From: Streptosporangium lutulentum
GTDB taxonomy: Bacteria; Actinomycetota; Actinomycetes; Streptosporangiales; Streptosporangiaceae
Direction: 5' to 3'
Assembly (NCBI RefSeq): GCF_030811455.1
Contig: NZ_JAUSQU010000001.1
Span: 186,001 to 250,000 of the forward strand
DNA: 64,000 nucleotides
This document shows, piece by piece, positions 35,006-44,768 of this stretch. Below the pieces are notes generated by a model. It was not told the origin of the DNA and did not search any database. It saw only the letters and a list, made by a program, of their open reading frames with translations. The translations under genes and the position numbers were made by a program. How positions within the stretch are numbered: position 1 is the stretch's first letter; the number at the start of each line of letters is the position of its first letter.

Positions 35006-38000
35006 TCAGGCCGAGAACATGTGAGTGCCCGGCGGACGAAGAGTGGAGAGATCCTGGACCGCCGCGCCCATGGGCGTCTCGCCGCCCAGTTCGGCAAGGA
35101 ACCGGTCGGCACGTTGCACGAAGAGATGTGCCCCCTGCCGGAGCGCCACGGTGCGGGCCTGGTCGGCAAGGCGTACGGCGGCGCGGTCGTCGCCGGAGGC
35201 GTGCTCCAACTGCGCGCGGACGAGGACGAGCAGCGCCTCCGCGGAACGTTGGCCGTAGCGCTCGAGGTACTCCTCGGCGCTGTCGAGCGCTGCCCCGGCC
35301 TTGTCCAGCGAGCCCGCGGCGATGCGCATCTCACCCAGCAGGGCGTACCAGGTCGAGACGCAGGTACGGGCGGGGCTGACGAGGTTGGTGCGAATGAGTC
35401 GTTCGGCTTCGTCCGCGGCGGCCGCGGGGTCCTGTCCAGTCGTCGCCAGCGCCCAGCACCGGGCCAGGCGCAGGTAGGTGCCGAGGGAGGCGAAGGAGAA
35501 GTGCGGGTCGGCGGCGATCCCGCGCTCCGCTGCACGCAGAGCCCAGTCGGGGTCGCCGACCACCGAGGCGGTCCGGGCCTCGAAGGAGGTCGCGGCGGTG
35601 ACCGCGTACGGGTCATCACCTGCCGCCTTCGCCAGGGTGTCGAGCACCGCGTGCGCCTGGGCCGTCTGTCCGTGGTAGCCCGCGATCTCAGCGAACATCC
35701 CGGCGGCCATCAGCTGCACGCCGTCCCGCACGGAATCGCGGTGTTCTTCATCGTGGTCGGAGAGGAGGTCGGGGCTCAGCGCGCTCAGCCGCTGGAAGGA
35801 CTCACCGATGTTCCCCAGGCACCACTCGTGGATGCCCGCCGCGGCCCTGCCGTAGCACCGGACGACCGGGTCCTCGGAGGTCCTGCCCAACTCCTCGAGC
35901 CGACGGGCGAGAGGACTGCTGCGGTCCAGGTCGAGGGCCTGGCCGTGCGCGGTCCAGCGGGAGAACAGAAACCCGGCCGCCTCGCGATCACGCCCGAGGC
36001 GTTGCGCGATCTGCTCTGCTCGCTCCAGCAGGCTGACGGAGGCCGTGCCGTACATCGAGCGCATCCCGACGACCGCGATCAGCTGCGAGAGCGCCCTGAG
36101 CTCCAGTTCGAGAAGTGACGCCCTGCGCGCCAGCTCTACCGCCGACCCGAGGTGGCGCTCGGCTGCCGCCAACGCCGTCTTCGCCTTGGCTCGAGCGCCG
36201 GCGCGGATCAGGGCAGCAACGGTACGAGCCGGGTCTGCCACGGGCCCCGCGGACCACAGGTGGTGTGCCACCCGCTCGGCGACGGACTCGTCGCTCAGTC
36301 CGACCTCCTCGATGGCGTCCGCGATGGAGCCGTGCAGCGCGGTCGCGCGCCCTGGAGGGATCGCCTCTGACACAGCTTGGCGCACTAGGTCGTGGGTGAA
36401 GCGATAGGAGAACGGGTCGCCGGGCGTCGGGCCGACCAGACCGAGGCTGCGGACGGGTTCCAAGCGATCGAGGCAGGAACCCACGTCGAGGGACGCCATC
36501 CGGGCGAGCAGGGCGAGCTCGACGCTCTGGCCGACAAGTGCTGCGATCTCCAGCAGTTCCTGTGCGTCGCCGTCGAGCACGGCGAGGCGGTCGCGTACGA
36601 CGTCGCGCACTGTCATCGGGACGGTGCCGCGCAGCACCGTCTCCGTGGTGAGCTCTCTGCCGGCGCCCCACAGCCGGCCCAGTTCCTGGACGAAGAACGG
36701 GTTGCCGGCCGTGCGGGCGTGCACTGAGGTGGCCACGTCGGGGGCGAGCCGGACGCCGGTCTCGAGGTGAATGAGCTCGGCCACCTCAGCGGAGCTCATG
36801 GGGCCGACCAGGAGCCGCCGGTGACCGGTCGCGCGACTGGCGGCGGCGAGCGTCCGGACCAGCTCCAAGCCGGGCGAAGGGCCCCGGTTGCGAAGCGCGC
36901 CGACGACAGCTGTGCCGGCGGGAAGGCGGGAGATGACATGATCCAGGAGCTGTAGCGAGCTCGTGTCGGCCCACTGCAGATCGTCGATCATCATCACGAC
37001 CGGCCGCTCGCCGGCCGCCTCGGCGATCAGGCCGACGACCTGTTCCAGCAGGCGGAACCGGGCGTTGCCGTCCGGGATCGCCGGCGCCTCCGACATCTCC
37101 ACGCGGGAGCCGACGAGGTGACCGAGCTCGCGAGCCAACCACTGCTCGCACCGTGCCTCCGGCATGACGTCGAGCAGGCTGGACACTGTCTCAACCCACG
37201 GCCACATCGTCGGCGTGCCCTCGCCCTCGAGGCAGTGACCCCACACCACGAGGGCGCCACGATCCTCGGCGTGGCCGGCGATCTCCTCCATGAGCCGGCT
37301 CTTCCCGGCCCCGGGCTCGCCCTCGAGCAGCACGACCGCCGTGCTGTTCTCCAGAGCCGGCTCGACAGCACGTCGCAGCACCGCGATCTCGTCCGACCGG
37401 CCGACCAGCCGGTTGACGTCGCCCGACGGGGGCGTCGGCGAGGTCGGCGGCAGAGACGGTGCCGGCGCGCCCGAGGGCTCGGTGACCGGGGCCTGGGCGG
37501 CTGACGACTGGGTCGCGGGGGTCTGGGTGAGCACCCGCTGGTGGGCGGTCTTGAGGGCCTTCCCGGGGTCGATTCCGAGATCCTCGGTGAGGCGTCTGCG
37601 CACCGCGTTGAACACGGCCAGGGCTTCCGCCTGCTGACCCGCGCCGCCCAGCAGGGTGATGAGACTGGCCTGCACCGGTTCGTGCAGGGGGGCCATCGCG
37701 GAGGCCAGGTGCAGGGCCGGCAGCACTTGCGTGGGCTGTCCGAGCATCAGTGCGACGGAGGCCGCCTCGATGCAGGCCTGGAAGTACTCGTCGTTGAGGC
37801 CGGCGAAGATCGGTGCGGCCGCAGGTCCGTGCACCCACCCATCGCCGGCCGGTCCACTCCACAGACGGAGTGCGTAGAGGTAGTGATCCAGTGCCGCTGC
37901 GTCGTGCCCCTCCGCCCGCGCTGTCCGGGCGGCGCCGAACTGCTGCCGGAACCTCGTGAGGTCGAGATGGTCTGCTCCGGCCGCGCACAGGTAGCCGTTG

Positions 38001-38335
38001 CCCCGCTTCAGCAGGTAGGCGCCCGTTTCTCGAGGGGGCAGGTCGGGCTCCAGCAGGCGTCGTAGCGAGCCGACATACTTGTGGATCACGTTCAGGGCGC
38101 TGGCGGGCGCGTCCTCACCCCAGATCAGGTCGATCAGCTCGCCGGTGCCGGTCGGTCGGCCTCCGCGAGCGAGGAGCAGCGCCAGCAGGTACGCCTGCTG
38201 GCGTGGCCCGGCCTCGAGCTCGCTCTCGCCCCGCCACACCCGCAACGGGCCGAGAACCTGCAGGCGCAGGGGGCCCTCGAGCGGAAGTCCCCTCATCGCA
38301 TCGGTGCTTTCGGGAATGACGAGCGTTGCTGTCAT
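35006..38335 (-). CDS. Large SARP/AfsR-type regulator with AAA ATPase and TPR-like region
   Basis: 1109 aa from ATG 38335 (GAAGGGG upstream). Domains in order: an OmpR-type winged helix (about 20-105, QVLGPLRVWRGESELEAGPRQQAYLLALLLARGG), the BTAD helical domain (about 110-260, ending LTEDLGIDPGKALKTAHQRVL), a Pro/Ala linker, and an AAA ATPase with Walker A LLEGEPGAGKSRLMEE and Walker B VVMMIDDLQWADTSSLQLLD. A long helical repeat region finishes the protein. No C-terminal LuxR HTH is present. SARPs activate pathway genes at direct-repeat promoters, so it may control the hydrolase/monooxygenase cluster that starts on the other side of the divergent region. Confidence 0.9.
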   Translation of the reverse strand: MTATLVIPESTDAMRGLPLEGPLRLQVLGPLRVWRGESELEAGPRQQAYLLALLLARGGRPTGTGELIDLIWGEDAPASALNVIHKYVGSLRRLLEPDLPPRETGAYLLKRGNGYLCAAGADHLDLTRFRQQFGAARTARAEGHDAAALDHYLYALRLWSGPAGDGWVHGPAAAPIFAGLNDEYFQACIEAASVALMLGQPTQVLPALHLASAMAPLHEPVQASLITLLGGAGQQAEALAVFNAVRRRLTEDLGIDPGKALKTAHQRVLTQTPATQSSAAQAPVTEPSGAPAPSLPPTSPTPPSGDVNRLVGRSDEIAVLRRAVEPALENSTAVVLLEGEPGAGKSRLMEEIAGHAEDRGALVVWGHCLEGEGTPTMWPWVETVSSLLDVMPEARCEQWLARELGHLVGSRVEMSEAPAIPDGNARFRLLEQVVGLIAEAAGERPVVMMIDDLQWADTSSLQLLDHVISRLPAGTAVVGALRNRGPSPGLELVRTLAAASRATGHRRLLVGPMSSAEVAELIHLETGVRLAPDVATSVHARTAGNPFFVQELGRLWGAGRELTTETVLRGTVPMTVRDVVRDRLAVLDGDAQELLEIAALVGQSVELALLARMASLDVGSCLDRLEPVRSLGLVGPTPGDPFSYRFTHDLVRQAVSEAIPPGRATALHGSIADAIEEVGLSDESVAERVAHHLWSAGPVADPARTVAALIRAGARAKAKTALAAAERHLGSAVELARRASLLELELRALSQLIAVVGMRSMYGTASVSLLERAEQIAQRLGRDREAAGFLFSRWTAHGQALDLDRSSPLARRLEELGRTSEDPVVRCYGRAAAGIHEWCLGNIGESFQRLSALSPDLLSDHDEEHRDSVRDGVQLMAAGMFAEIAGYHGQTAQAHAVLDTLAKAAGDDPYAVTAATSFEARTASVVGDPDWALRAAERGIAADPHFSFASLGTYLRLARCWALATTGQDPAAAADEAERLIRTNLVSPARTCVSTWYALLGEMRIAAGSLDKAGAALDSAEEYLERYGQRSAEALLVLVRAQLEHASGDDRAAVRLADQARTVALRQGAHLFVQRADRFLAELGGETPMGAAVQDLSTLRPPGTHMFSA

Positions 38336-38706
38336 GTCTGACCCCTTCGGTGCCCGGCCCCGATCCTGCCGTTCGCCGTGCGCCGGTCGGAGTTGTACTA
38401 GTGTGAGTGTACGCACACTCTAAACGCTGGAGTGCCACTCCAGCCAGACTTGAATTTCCCACCAAGGGAGGCGCGGTGACGGACGGGGACATGCGACCGG
38501 CTACACGGTTGATCGGGTTCACCGGCACGTCTTCGCGGTCCTCGGCCAGGTGCCCGACCCCGACGACGCACGCGAGCCGGACGCGATCCGGATCCGCGTC
38601 TCGGCCGTCCTGAGGCGCGACGCGTTCGAGTGCGAGACCGGTGCCGCCTGCACCCCCATGAGAGCATTCGGACGCATCTGGACCGGAGACACCGATCACT
38701 ACTGGG
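38336..38706. promoter_or_regulatory. Divergent control region between the SARP and TetR genes
   Basis: It contains a perfect 17-base palindrome CTGGAGTGCCACTCCAG at 38427-38443 and AGTGTG/CACACT arms at 38400-38405 and 38414-38419. Both are candidate operators, the first probably for the TetR protein. A frame at 38550-38750 has reasonable codon use but no start signal, and I leave it unannotated. Confidence 0.5.
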
Positions 38707-39333
38707 ATGGGGAGCGAGACATTGCCAGACCAAACACCAAGCCGTCGTGACGAGTACGCCGAGATGACTCGGCAAGAGGTCATCAAGGCCGCGCGGAAGC
38801 TGTACGCCGTGCCCGGCTACGCGCAGACCACGGTCGACAAGATCGCACGCGAGGCGCGTGTCTCCCCTGCCACCGTCTACGCCCAGTGTGGAGGCAAGGA
38901 GGGTCTGCTCCGGACCTTGATGGACATATGGACGACGAGCCCGACGGTGGGACAGATCATCGCCGACTCGGCGGCCGCGCCCACAGGCCGGACCAAGCTG
39001 GAGGTCCTGGCTGCGGGCTACGCCGCGCACGCCGCGGAGGCCGGCGACATCATGCGCATCGTCGAGCGCGCCGCACCCAGCTCCCCAGCCGCCCAGACAT
39101 TCCTCGACGTCGCCGACCAACGCCACATCGAGGCGCTGGAGATGATCGTCGAGGGCATCGCCGGCAACGGCGACCTGGCCGAGGGACTCTCGGTCGAGGA
39201 CGCAGCGAAGATCATCTTCTTCCACTTCCGCAACCCTCAACTGGTCCTCGCCGTGGAGACGTTCGGGTGGGGCGTCGAGCGAGGGACACGGTGGCTCGTG
39301 GATCGGGTCGCGGCCGCAATCCTCAAGGACTGA
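38707..39333 (+). CDS. TetR-family regulator
   Basis: 208 aa from ATG 38707; a TTG at 38722 with GGGGAG upstream is an alternative start. The TetR HTH is VIKAARKLYAVPGYAQTTVDKIAREARVSPATVYAQCGGKEGLLRTL (about 25-71). The C-terminal half is the helical ligand and dimer domain. The ligand is unknown. It is placed between the SARP gene and the hydrolase cluster. The 17-base palindrome 264 bases upstream is a plausible operator for control of the SARP promoter and its own. Confidence 0.9.
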   Translation: MGSETLPDQTPSRRDEYAEMTRQEVIKAARKLYAVPGYAQTTVDKIAREARVSPATVYAQCGGKEGLLRTLMDIWTTSPTVGQIIADSAAAPTGRTKLEVLAAGYAAHAAEAGDIMRIVERAAPSSPAAQTFLDVADQRHIEALEMIVEGIAGNGDLAEGLSVEDAAKIIFFHFRNPQLVLAVETFGWGVERGTRWLVDRVAAAILKD

Positions 39334-39445
39334 CGGGGGCGGACGCGTCACTCCGTCGCGACTTCACAATTCGTCCACAGCGCGTCAATACGTTTCGGTG
39401 AGCACCCCAAGACAACGGGAACACCGGGCGAAGGCGGCACACAAC

Positions 39446-40309
39446 ATGGTCACGATCCATCACCGGTACGCCATGGTCGACGGCTACCAGATCTTCTACC
39501 GAGAAGCCGGGCCGAGAGACCGGCCCACCCTGGTGCTTCTTCACGGCTTCCCCGCAAGCTCTCTGATGTTCCGGCACCTCCTCCCACGGCTGGCGGATCG
39601 TTGGCACCTTGTGGCACCCGACCATGTCGGTTTCGGACTCTCCGACGCACCGACGGTTGACGAGTTCACGTACTCCTTCGACTCGCTCACCGATATCACG
39701 GGAGCTCTTCTTACGCAGCTCGGCATCGAGCGGTACTGCCTGTTCGTCCACGACCACGGCGCGCCGATCGGGTGGCGGCTTGCCCTGAGGGCACCGGATG
39801 CGGTCACGGCGATCATCACCCAGAACGGCAACGCGTACGCCGAGGGATTGCAGCCGGAGTTCTTCATCACGGTGTGCGACTACTGGAGAGAGCAGACCCC
39901 CCAGACCGAGGCCGGGGTTCGTCAGGCGTTCACCCTTGAGCTGACCCGCTGGCGGTACCTCGCGGGCGTGACAGACGAGACCTTGGTGGACCCCGCTACC
40001 TGGACTCACGATCACGACCTGCTGTCGCGGCCTGGCAACGACCAGGTGCAGCTCGCGCTGTTCCTGGACTACGCCACCAACCTGACGTTGTACCCCAAGG
40101 TGCACCGATACTTCCGTGAGCGGCAGGTTCCGCTGCTCGCCGTCTGGGGGAAGGGCGACCCGATCTTCGGACCCGCCGGGGCGCTCGCCTTCGCCACCGA
40201 CCTGCCGGACGCCGAGGTCCGCCTGGTGGCCGGCGGCCACTTCCTGCTCGAGAGCGCTCTCGACGAGGTCGTGCCTCTCATCCGGGCATTTCTCGGCAAA
40301 CACCTCTGA
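39446..40309 (+). CDS. Alpha/beta hydrolase, haloalkane dehalogenase / epoxide hydrolase-like
   Basis: 287 aa from ATG 39446 (GAAGG upstream); a GTG at 39398 would add 16 residues. The oxyanion motif is LLHGFPASSLMFRHLLPRL. The nucleophile elbow reads VHDHGAPIGWRLA, so the nucleophile is Asp, not Ser, as in haloalkane dehalogenases and epoxide hydrolases. The acid lies in VWGKGDPIFGPAGA and the His in VAGGHFLLESALDEV. The lid (TRWRYLAGVTDETLVDPATWTHDHDLLSRPGNDQVQLALFLDYATNL) resembles proteins annotated as hydrolases of this subgroup. The substrate is unknown. It has no signal peptide. Confidence 0.88.
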   Translation: MVTIHHRYAMVDGYQIFYREAGPRDRPTLVLLHGFPASSLMFRHLLPRLADRWHLVAPDHVGFGLSDAPTVDEFTYSFDSLTDITGALLTQLGIERYCLFVHDHGAPIGWRLALRAPDAVTAIITQNGNAYAEGLQPEFFITVCDYWREQTPQTEAGVRQAFTLELTRWRYLAGVTDETLVDPATWTHDHDLLSRPGNDQVQLALFLDYATNLTLYPKVHRYFRERQVPLLAVWGKGDPIFGPAGALAFATDLPDAEVRLVAGGHFLLESALDEVVPLIRAFLGKHL

Positions 40310-40477
40310 CGCGCCCACTCCGGCCGCGCGGTCCACAGATCGGTCACTAGTCGTCCACCGCGCCTCCCTACCGTTGAAAGCGATGGCAGGAGCTCCCGAG
40401 GAGCAACCGACATCTCACGGACGCGCCGGACGGCGCGTTCCCACTGCCGCCACCGGCGGTTCGCCGAAGGAGAAGTC

Positions 40478-41197
40478 ATGTCCAACACGCCCACTGTGGT
40501 CCTGGTCCACGGAGCTTTCGCCGATGCGTCCAGCTTCGCCCGAGTCGTCCCCGAACTGCTCGCCGACGGCACCCAGGTGCTGGTTCCCGCCGTACCCAAC
40601 CGCAGCCTCGCCGGCGACGCGGCGTACGTCGCCTCCGTCGTCCGGCAGATCGAGGGCCCCGTCCTCCTTGTCGGTCACTCTTACGGCGGCGCAGTGATCA
40701 CCGTCGCCGGTCGTGAGGACAACGTGGTGGGGTTGGTGTACCTGGCTGCCTACGTCCTCGACGAGGGCGAGAGCCTCGGGGCACTGCAGAGCCGCTTCCC
40801 CGACTCGCCGCTGGCCGGGGCCCTCGTTTACACGCCCTTCCCCGTCGAGGGCTCCGACGAGCCGGGCACCGATGTGTCGGTGGACATCTCCAGGTTCCCG
40901 GAGATCTTCGCCGCGGATGTGGACACCGTACTCACGCGCGCCCTGGCCGTTTCACAGCGACCGCTCGCCGGGGCCGCCTTCGGCGAGCCGGCAAGCACGG
41001 CCGCCTGGAAGGACCGGCCCGTGTGGGGGATCGTCGCTTCCTCCGACCAGGCCATCAACCCCGACGTCCAGCGGTTCGGCTACGCGCGCGCCCAGGCCAA
41101 GGTCACCGAGGTCGTCTCCTCGCATCTGGTGATGCACGCCCACCCGGCGGAGGTCGTCCGGGTGATCCGCGAGGCACTCGCTTCCGTGACCGTGTGA
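40478..41197 (+). CDS. Alpha/beta hydrolase (esterase-like, cytoplasmic)
   Basis: 239 aa; AAGGAGAAGTC precedes the ATG. Motifs are VVLVHGAFADASSFARVVPELL (oxyanion), VGHSYGGAVITVAG (Ser nucleophile, about residue 68), the acid segment IVASSDQAINPDVQRFGYARAQ, and the His in SSHLVMHAHPAEVVRVI. It belongs to the same subfamily as the secreted hydrolase at 43899, with which it shares the GAxADxSxxxxV and GHSYGGAVI blocks. One is cytoplasmic and one exported. Confidence 0.88.
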   Translation: MSNTPTVVLVHGAFADASSFARVVPELLADGTQVLVPAVPNRSLAGDAAYVASVVRQIEGPVLLVGHSYGGAVITVAGREDNVVGLVYLAAYVLDEGESLGALQSRFPDSPLAGALVYTPFPVEGSDEPGTDVSVDISRFPEIFAADVDTVLTRALAVSQRPLAGAAFGEPASTAAWKDRPVWGIVASSDQAINPDVQRFGYARAQAKVTEVVSSHLVMHAHPAEVVRVIREALASVTV

Positions 41198-41730
41198 CGA
41201 CGCCGGCACCCGATCGAGCGTGACCCACCAGGAGGAGCCCAGGGCGGCGTCGCAGGCCCGGCCCGTCATGCCGACCCACGACAGGTGGCTCCATGACGAG
41301 GAGATGGCCCGGTGGGTACGGCTCCTCGGCGAGCAGGGGCGGGTCGCGGTCGCACCCGGCCGGCCTGGCGAGCAGCAGAGCGTGAGCGAGACGTGGGAAC
41401 ACGTCAGGTCCTGTCGGCGCCCACCGGTCATCGGACCCGTACACCTGATGGACCACTTCGCCGCGGTCGCTCGGTTGTTCCGCCGTCCCCGGTGACGGCG
41501 CGGCGGGACCTCACCCCCGTTGGTGCGCCGGGTCGCCGGACGCGACCACTCCCTCGTCGTCGACGACGGTTGGCTGGATGTCGCGCATGCCGTCGTCTCC
41601 TGGCTGAACGACGTCGACCCCCACCCGGACCCGGATCGAGGGTCGGCGGCGACGCTCCCGATGTCGCCATCGAGGCGGACGACCCGTCACCAACACTTCC
41701 TTGGATATCGAGATGAGAGGCAGGTAGGTC
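41198..41730. other. Gap with a possible hydrolase relic
   Basis: No complete gene. A frame near 41520-41620 reads VAGRDHSLVVDDGWLDVAHAVVSWLNDV, which resembles the C-terminal His-containing end of an alpha/beta hydrolase and may be a remnant. The rest looks non-coding. The ribosome site of the following gene is AGAGGCAGGTAGGTC before 41731. Confidence 0.35.
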
Positions 41731-42873
41731 ATGCAGTTTGGGATCTTCACCGTCGGTGACGTGACGACGGACCCCACCACCGGGCGCACCCCGTCCGAGC
41801 ACGAGCGCATCAAGGCGCAGGTGGAGATCGCGAAGAAGGCCGAGGAGGTCGGCCTCGACGTCGTCGCGGTCGGCCAGCACCACAACCCGCCGTTCGTCGC
41901 GTCCTCCCCGACCACGACGATGGCCTACATCGCCGCGCAGACCGAGCGGATCATCCTCTCGACGTCCACGACGCTGATCACGACGACCGACCCGGTCCGG
42001 ATCGCCGAGGACTACGGCACCCTCCAGCACCTCACCGACGGCCGGATGGACCTGATGCTGGGCCGCGGCAACACCGGCCCGGTCTACCCGTGGTTCGGCA
42101 AGGACATCCGCGAGGGGATCAACCTGGCCGTCGAGAACTACGCATTGCTGCATCGGCTGTGGCGAGAGGACGTCGTGGACTGGCAGGGCCGGTTCCGGAC
42201 GCCGCTGCAGAGCTTCACCGCCACCCCGCGGCCGCTCGACGGTGTGCCGCCGTTCGTGTGGCACGGCTCGATCCGCAGCCCCGAAGTCGCGGAGCAGGCG
42301 GCTTACTACGGCGACGGCTTCTTCTCCAACCACATCTTCTGGCCGGCCTCGCACACCCGGCAGATGGTCGCGCTCTACCGACGCCGCTTCGAGCACTACG
42401 GCCATGGCACCGCCGACCAGGCGATCGTCGGTCTCGGCGGCCAGTTCTTCATGCGGAGGAACAGCCAGGACGCCGTGGCCGAGTTCCGCCGGTACTTCGA
42501 CAACGCTCCGGTCTACGGCCACGGGCCCTCACTGGAGGACTTCGCCGCGCAGACTCCGCTGACCGTGGGCTCACCGCAGGAGGTGCTCGAGCGCACGCTG
42601 GCCTTCCGGGAGTACGTCGGCGACTACCAGCGCCAGCTGTTCCTCATCGACCATGCCGGCCTGCCGCTGAAGACGGTGCTCGAGCAGCTGGACCTGCTCG
42701 GCGAGCTGCTGCCAGACCTGCGCGCCGGCTTCGCCGAGGGCCGACCGGCGCACGTGCCCGACGCGCCGACCCACGCCTCCCTCGTGGCGGCCGCGGGCGG
42801 CCCGCACGACACGACCCTCCACGCCGTCGACGACGTGACCGGCACGACGGACCGCGACGAGGTCTCGGCGTGA
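41731..42873 (+). CDS. LLM-class flavin-dependent monooxygenase
   Basis: 380 aa bacterial-luciferase-like TIM barrel that uses reduced FMN and O2. Recognisable parts are EHERIKAQVEIAKKAEEVGLDVVAVGQHHNPPF at the N-terminus, LSTSTTLITTTDPVRIAEDYGTLQHLTDGRMDLMLGRGN and WHGSIRSPEVAEQAAYYGDGFFSNHIFWPASHTRQMV. The C-terminal extension is Ala/Asp-rich. It overlaps the FMN reductase gene (GTGA), so the two form a two-component monooxygenase. The substrate is unknown; relatives are of the CE1758 group. Confidence 0.92.
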   Translation: MQFGIFTVGDVTTDPTTGRTPSEHERIKAQVEIAKKAEEVGLDVVAVGQHHNPPFVASSPTTTMAYIAAQTERIILSTSTTLITTTDPVRIAEDYGTLQHLTDGRMDLMLGRGNTGPVYPWFGKDIREGINLAVENYALLHRLWREDVVDWQGRFRTPLQSFTATPRPLDGVPPFVWHGSIRSPEVAEQAAYYGDGFFSNHIFWPASHTRQMVALYRRRFEHYGHGTADQAIVGLGGQFFMRRNSQDAVAEFRRYFDNAPVYGHGPSLEDFAAQTPLTVGSPQEVLERTLAFREYVGDYQRQLFLIDHAGLPLKTVLEQLDLLGELLPDLRAGFAEGRPAHVPDAPTHASLVAAAGGPHDTTLHAVDDVTGTTDRDEVSA

Positions 42874-43514
42874 CGTCGCTCGTCGTCGTCTCGGCCGGGC
42901 TCTCGAACCCGTCCTCGACGTGGTTGCTGGCCGACCGGCTGGCTACGGCGACCGTTGAGACGTTCGAGGAGCTCGACGTCACCTACGTCGAGCTCCGCGG
43001 CCTCGCGCACCAGCTGACCGATCGGCTCCTGACCGGGTTCCCGGCGCCGGAGCTGGCGGCGGCGGAGCAGGCGGTCCGGAAGGCCGACGGACTGATCGTC
43101 GTCACGCCGGTGTTCTCGGCGTCGTACTCAGGCCTGTTCAAGATCTTCTTCGACGTTCTGGAGGCCGGCGCCCTCGACGGGACGCCGGTGCTGCTGGCCG
43201 CCACGGCCGGCACGGCTCGGCACTCGCTGGTGATAGAGCACGCCCTGCGGCCGCTGTTCGCCTACCTGCACGCCGTCGCGGTGCCGACCGGTGTCTTCGC
43301 CGCGACCTCCGACTTCGCCGGCACCGACCTCGGCTCCCGCGTGCTCCGCGCGGCCGGCGAGCTCGCCGTCCTGATGGGCAAGACCGGCGGATCGTCGGGC
43401 GCGGTCGCCGAGCGCCGGCATGTCGACGCGGACCTCGCCGCGGCGACACCTTTCGAGCAGCTTCTCCGACAGGCCGGCGCTCCCTCAAGCGCACGGACCG
43501 ACCTGACTGCGTAG
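42870..43514 (+). CDS. NAD(P)H-dependent FMN reductase (CE1759 type)
   Basis: 214 aa flavodoxin-fold reductase from GTG 42870, overlapping the monooxygenase stop. The N-terminal phosphate loop is VVSAGLSNPSSTWLLADRLATA, and a central segment is ADGLIVVTPVFSASYSGLFKIFFDVLEAGALDGTPVLLAATAGTARHSLVIEHALRPLFAYL. It supplies FMNH2 to the luciferase-like partner. The coupled order (monooxygenase, then reductase) is conserved in actinobacteria. Confidence 0.92.
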   Translation: MTSLVVVSAGLSNPSSTWLLADRLATATVETFEELDVTYVELRGLAHQLTDRLLTGFPAPELAAAEQAVRKADGLIVVTPVFSASYSGLFKIFFDVLEAGALDGTPVLLAATAGTARHSLVIEHALRPLFAYLHAVAVPTGVFAATSDFAGTDLGSRVLRAAGELAVLMGKTGGSSGAVAERRHVDADLAAATPFEQLLRQAGAPSSARTDLTA

Positions 43515-43898
43515 ACCTGCTACCCAGGACATCAACGGGCTCGCGAACCCGACGGGCCTCACCGCACGGTGGTGGTGGCCGGACTGACGGTGTCGGCATG
43601 CCACGAGCCCGCGACCGCGCCGCGACGTCCGGCATCGGTCGACGGACGCGTGTCGTGCCCGTCCGCCGTGATGACTCGGACAGCTGCTCTTCCCCTGGCG
43701 CCTTCCTCCGCTCCGAGAGCACCAGCGGCACTCGAACCTCCCGACACCCGGGGACCGCGATTGCCCGCGTCCGGCAAGGAGGACGGGAGGCCGTCGTCAG
43801 GTCGTTCCCACTCAACCGGTCATGCACAAGAACGTCAGTCTCTTCGCTCCGGCTTCCCAGACATATCGCTTGATCCCATCAACTCATCAGGAGTCACA
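43515..43898. other. Gap before the secreted hydrolase
   Basis: I see no gene. An open frame continues upstream of the hydrolase start, but its composition is poor and the AGGAG before 43899 marks the true start. It likely carries a promoter; no clear box is seen. Confidence 0.4.
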
Positions 43899-44768
43899 AT
43901 GAAGATCTTCCGCGCACGACGGCTGCACGCGGTCAGCGTTCTCACCCTCATCGGGATGCTGCCCCTGACCGGTGTCTCCGCAACTCAGGTGATCGGCAAC
44001 GCGGGCGGTCGACAGTCAGTGACGAGCACGGCGCCTTCAAGTGAGTCGGAGCCCAAGCCCACGGTGGTGCTTGTCCACGGGGCCTGGGCGGACTCCTCGG
44101 GATGGGCGAAGGTCACCAGTGACCTGCAAGCCCAGGGCTACCAGGTCCTCGCGCCGCCGACTCCGCTGCGTGGGCTACGCGAAGACTCGGAGTACCTCGC
44201 CGCATTCCTCCGTGACCGAACCACCGGCCCGGTCGTCCTGGTCGGCCACTCGTACGGAGGAGCCGTCATCACAAACGCCGCCAGATCGGACAAGGACGTC
44301 GAGGCCCTCGTCTACATCAACGCGTTCGTTCCCGACGCGGGTGACAGCATCCTTGGGTTGCTGGACCCGAACCACGAGCTCGACCCGGCCGATCTCTTCG
44401 ACTTCGTGCGGTACCCGGGCGCTCCGGACGGCGACTACGACCTCTACCTGAAGCAGAGTGTCTTCCCGGGCGCCATCGCGAACGGGATCCCGGCACGGGC
44501 TGCGGCTGCGATGGCTGCGGCCCAGCGGCCCGTCACCCTCAGCGCGCTCACGGCTGAGTCCGGCGCGCCGGCCTGGAAGTCGCTGCCGAGCTTCTACCTG
44601 CTCGGGACCCAGGACCACATCGTCCCCGTCGCCTTGCAGAGCGCGATGGCCAAGAACGCAGGGGCCAAGATCACCAGAGTCAAAGCGGGGCACCTCCCGA
44701 TGATCACCAACCCGCACACCGTCGAGGCACTGATCGTCGAGGCCGATCGGTCGACGCCGACCAGGTAG
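43899..44768 (+). CDS. Secreted alpha/beta hydrolase
   Basis: 289 aa with a signal peptide (MKIFRARRLHAVSVLTLIGMLPLTGVSATQ). The hydrolase core has TVVLVHGAWADSSGWAKVTSDLQAQGYQVLAPPTPLRG, the nucleophile elbow VVLVGHSYGGAVITNAA, the acid in LLGTQDHIVPVALQSAMAKNA and the His in RVKAGHLPMITNPHTVEALI. It is an exported relative of the protein at 40478. The substrate is unknown, perhaps a lactone or ester. Confidence 0.9.
   Translation: MKIFRARRLHAVSVLTLIGMLPLTGVSATQVIGNAGGRQSVTSTAPSSESEPKPTVVLVHGAWADSSGWAKVTSDLQAQGYQVLAPPTPLRGLREDSEYLAAFLRDRTTGPVVLVGHSYGGAVITNAARSDKDVEALVYINAFVPDAGDSILGLLDPNHELDPADLFDFVRYPGAPDGDYDLYLKQSVFPGAIANGIPARAAAAMAAAQRPVTLSALTAESGAPAWKSLPSFYLLGTQDHIVPVALQSAMAKNAGAKITRVKAGHLPMITNPHTVEALIVEADRSTPTR

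Noticed and set aside
38550..38750. Possible 66-codon gene between the SARP and TetR genes
   Set aside because: Reasonable composition but no start signal or known domain, and it overlaps the TetR start; kept as regulatory region.
42090..43514. 474-codon frame overlapping the monooxygenase and reductase
   Set aside because: It is a read-through frame. Only its last 214 codons, from GTG 42870, encode a protein-like sequence (the FMN reductase).
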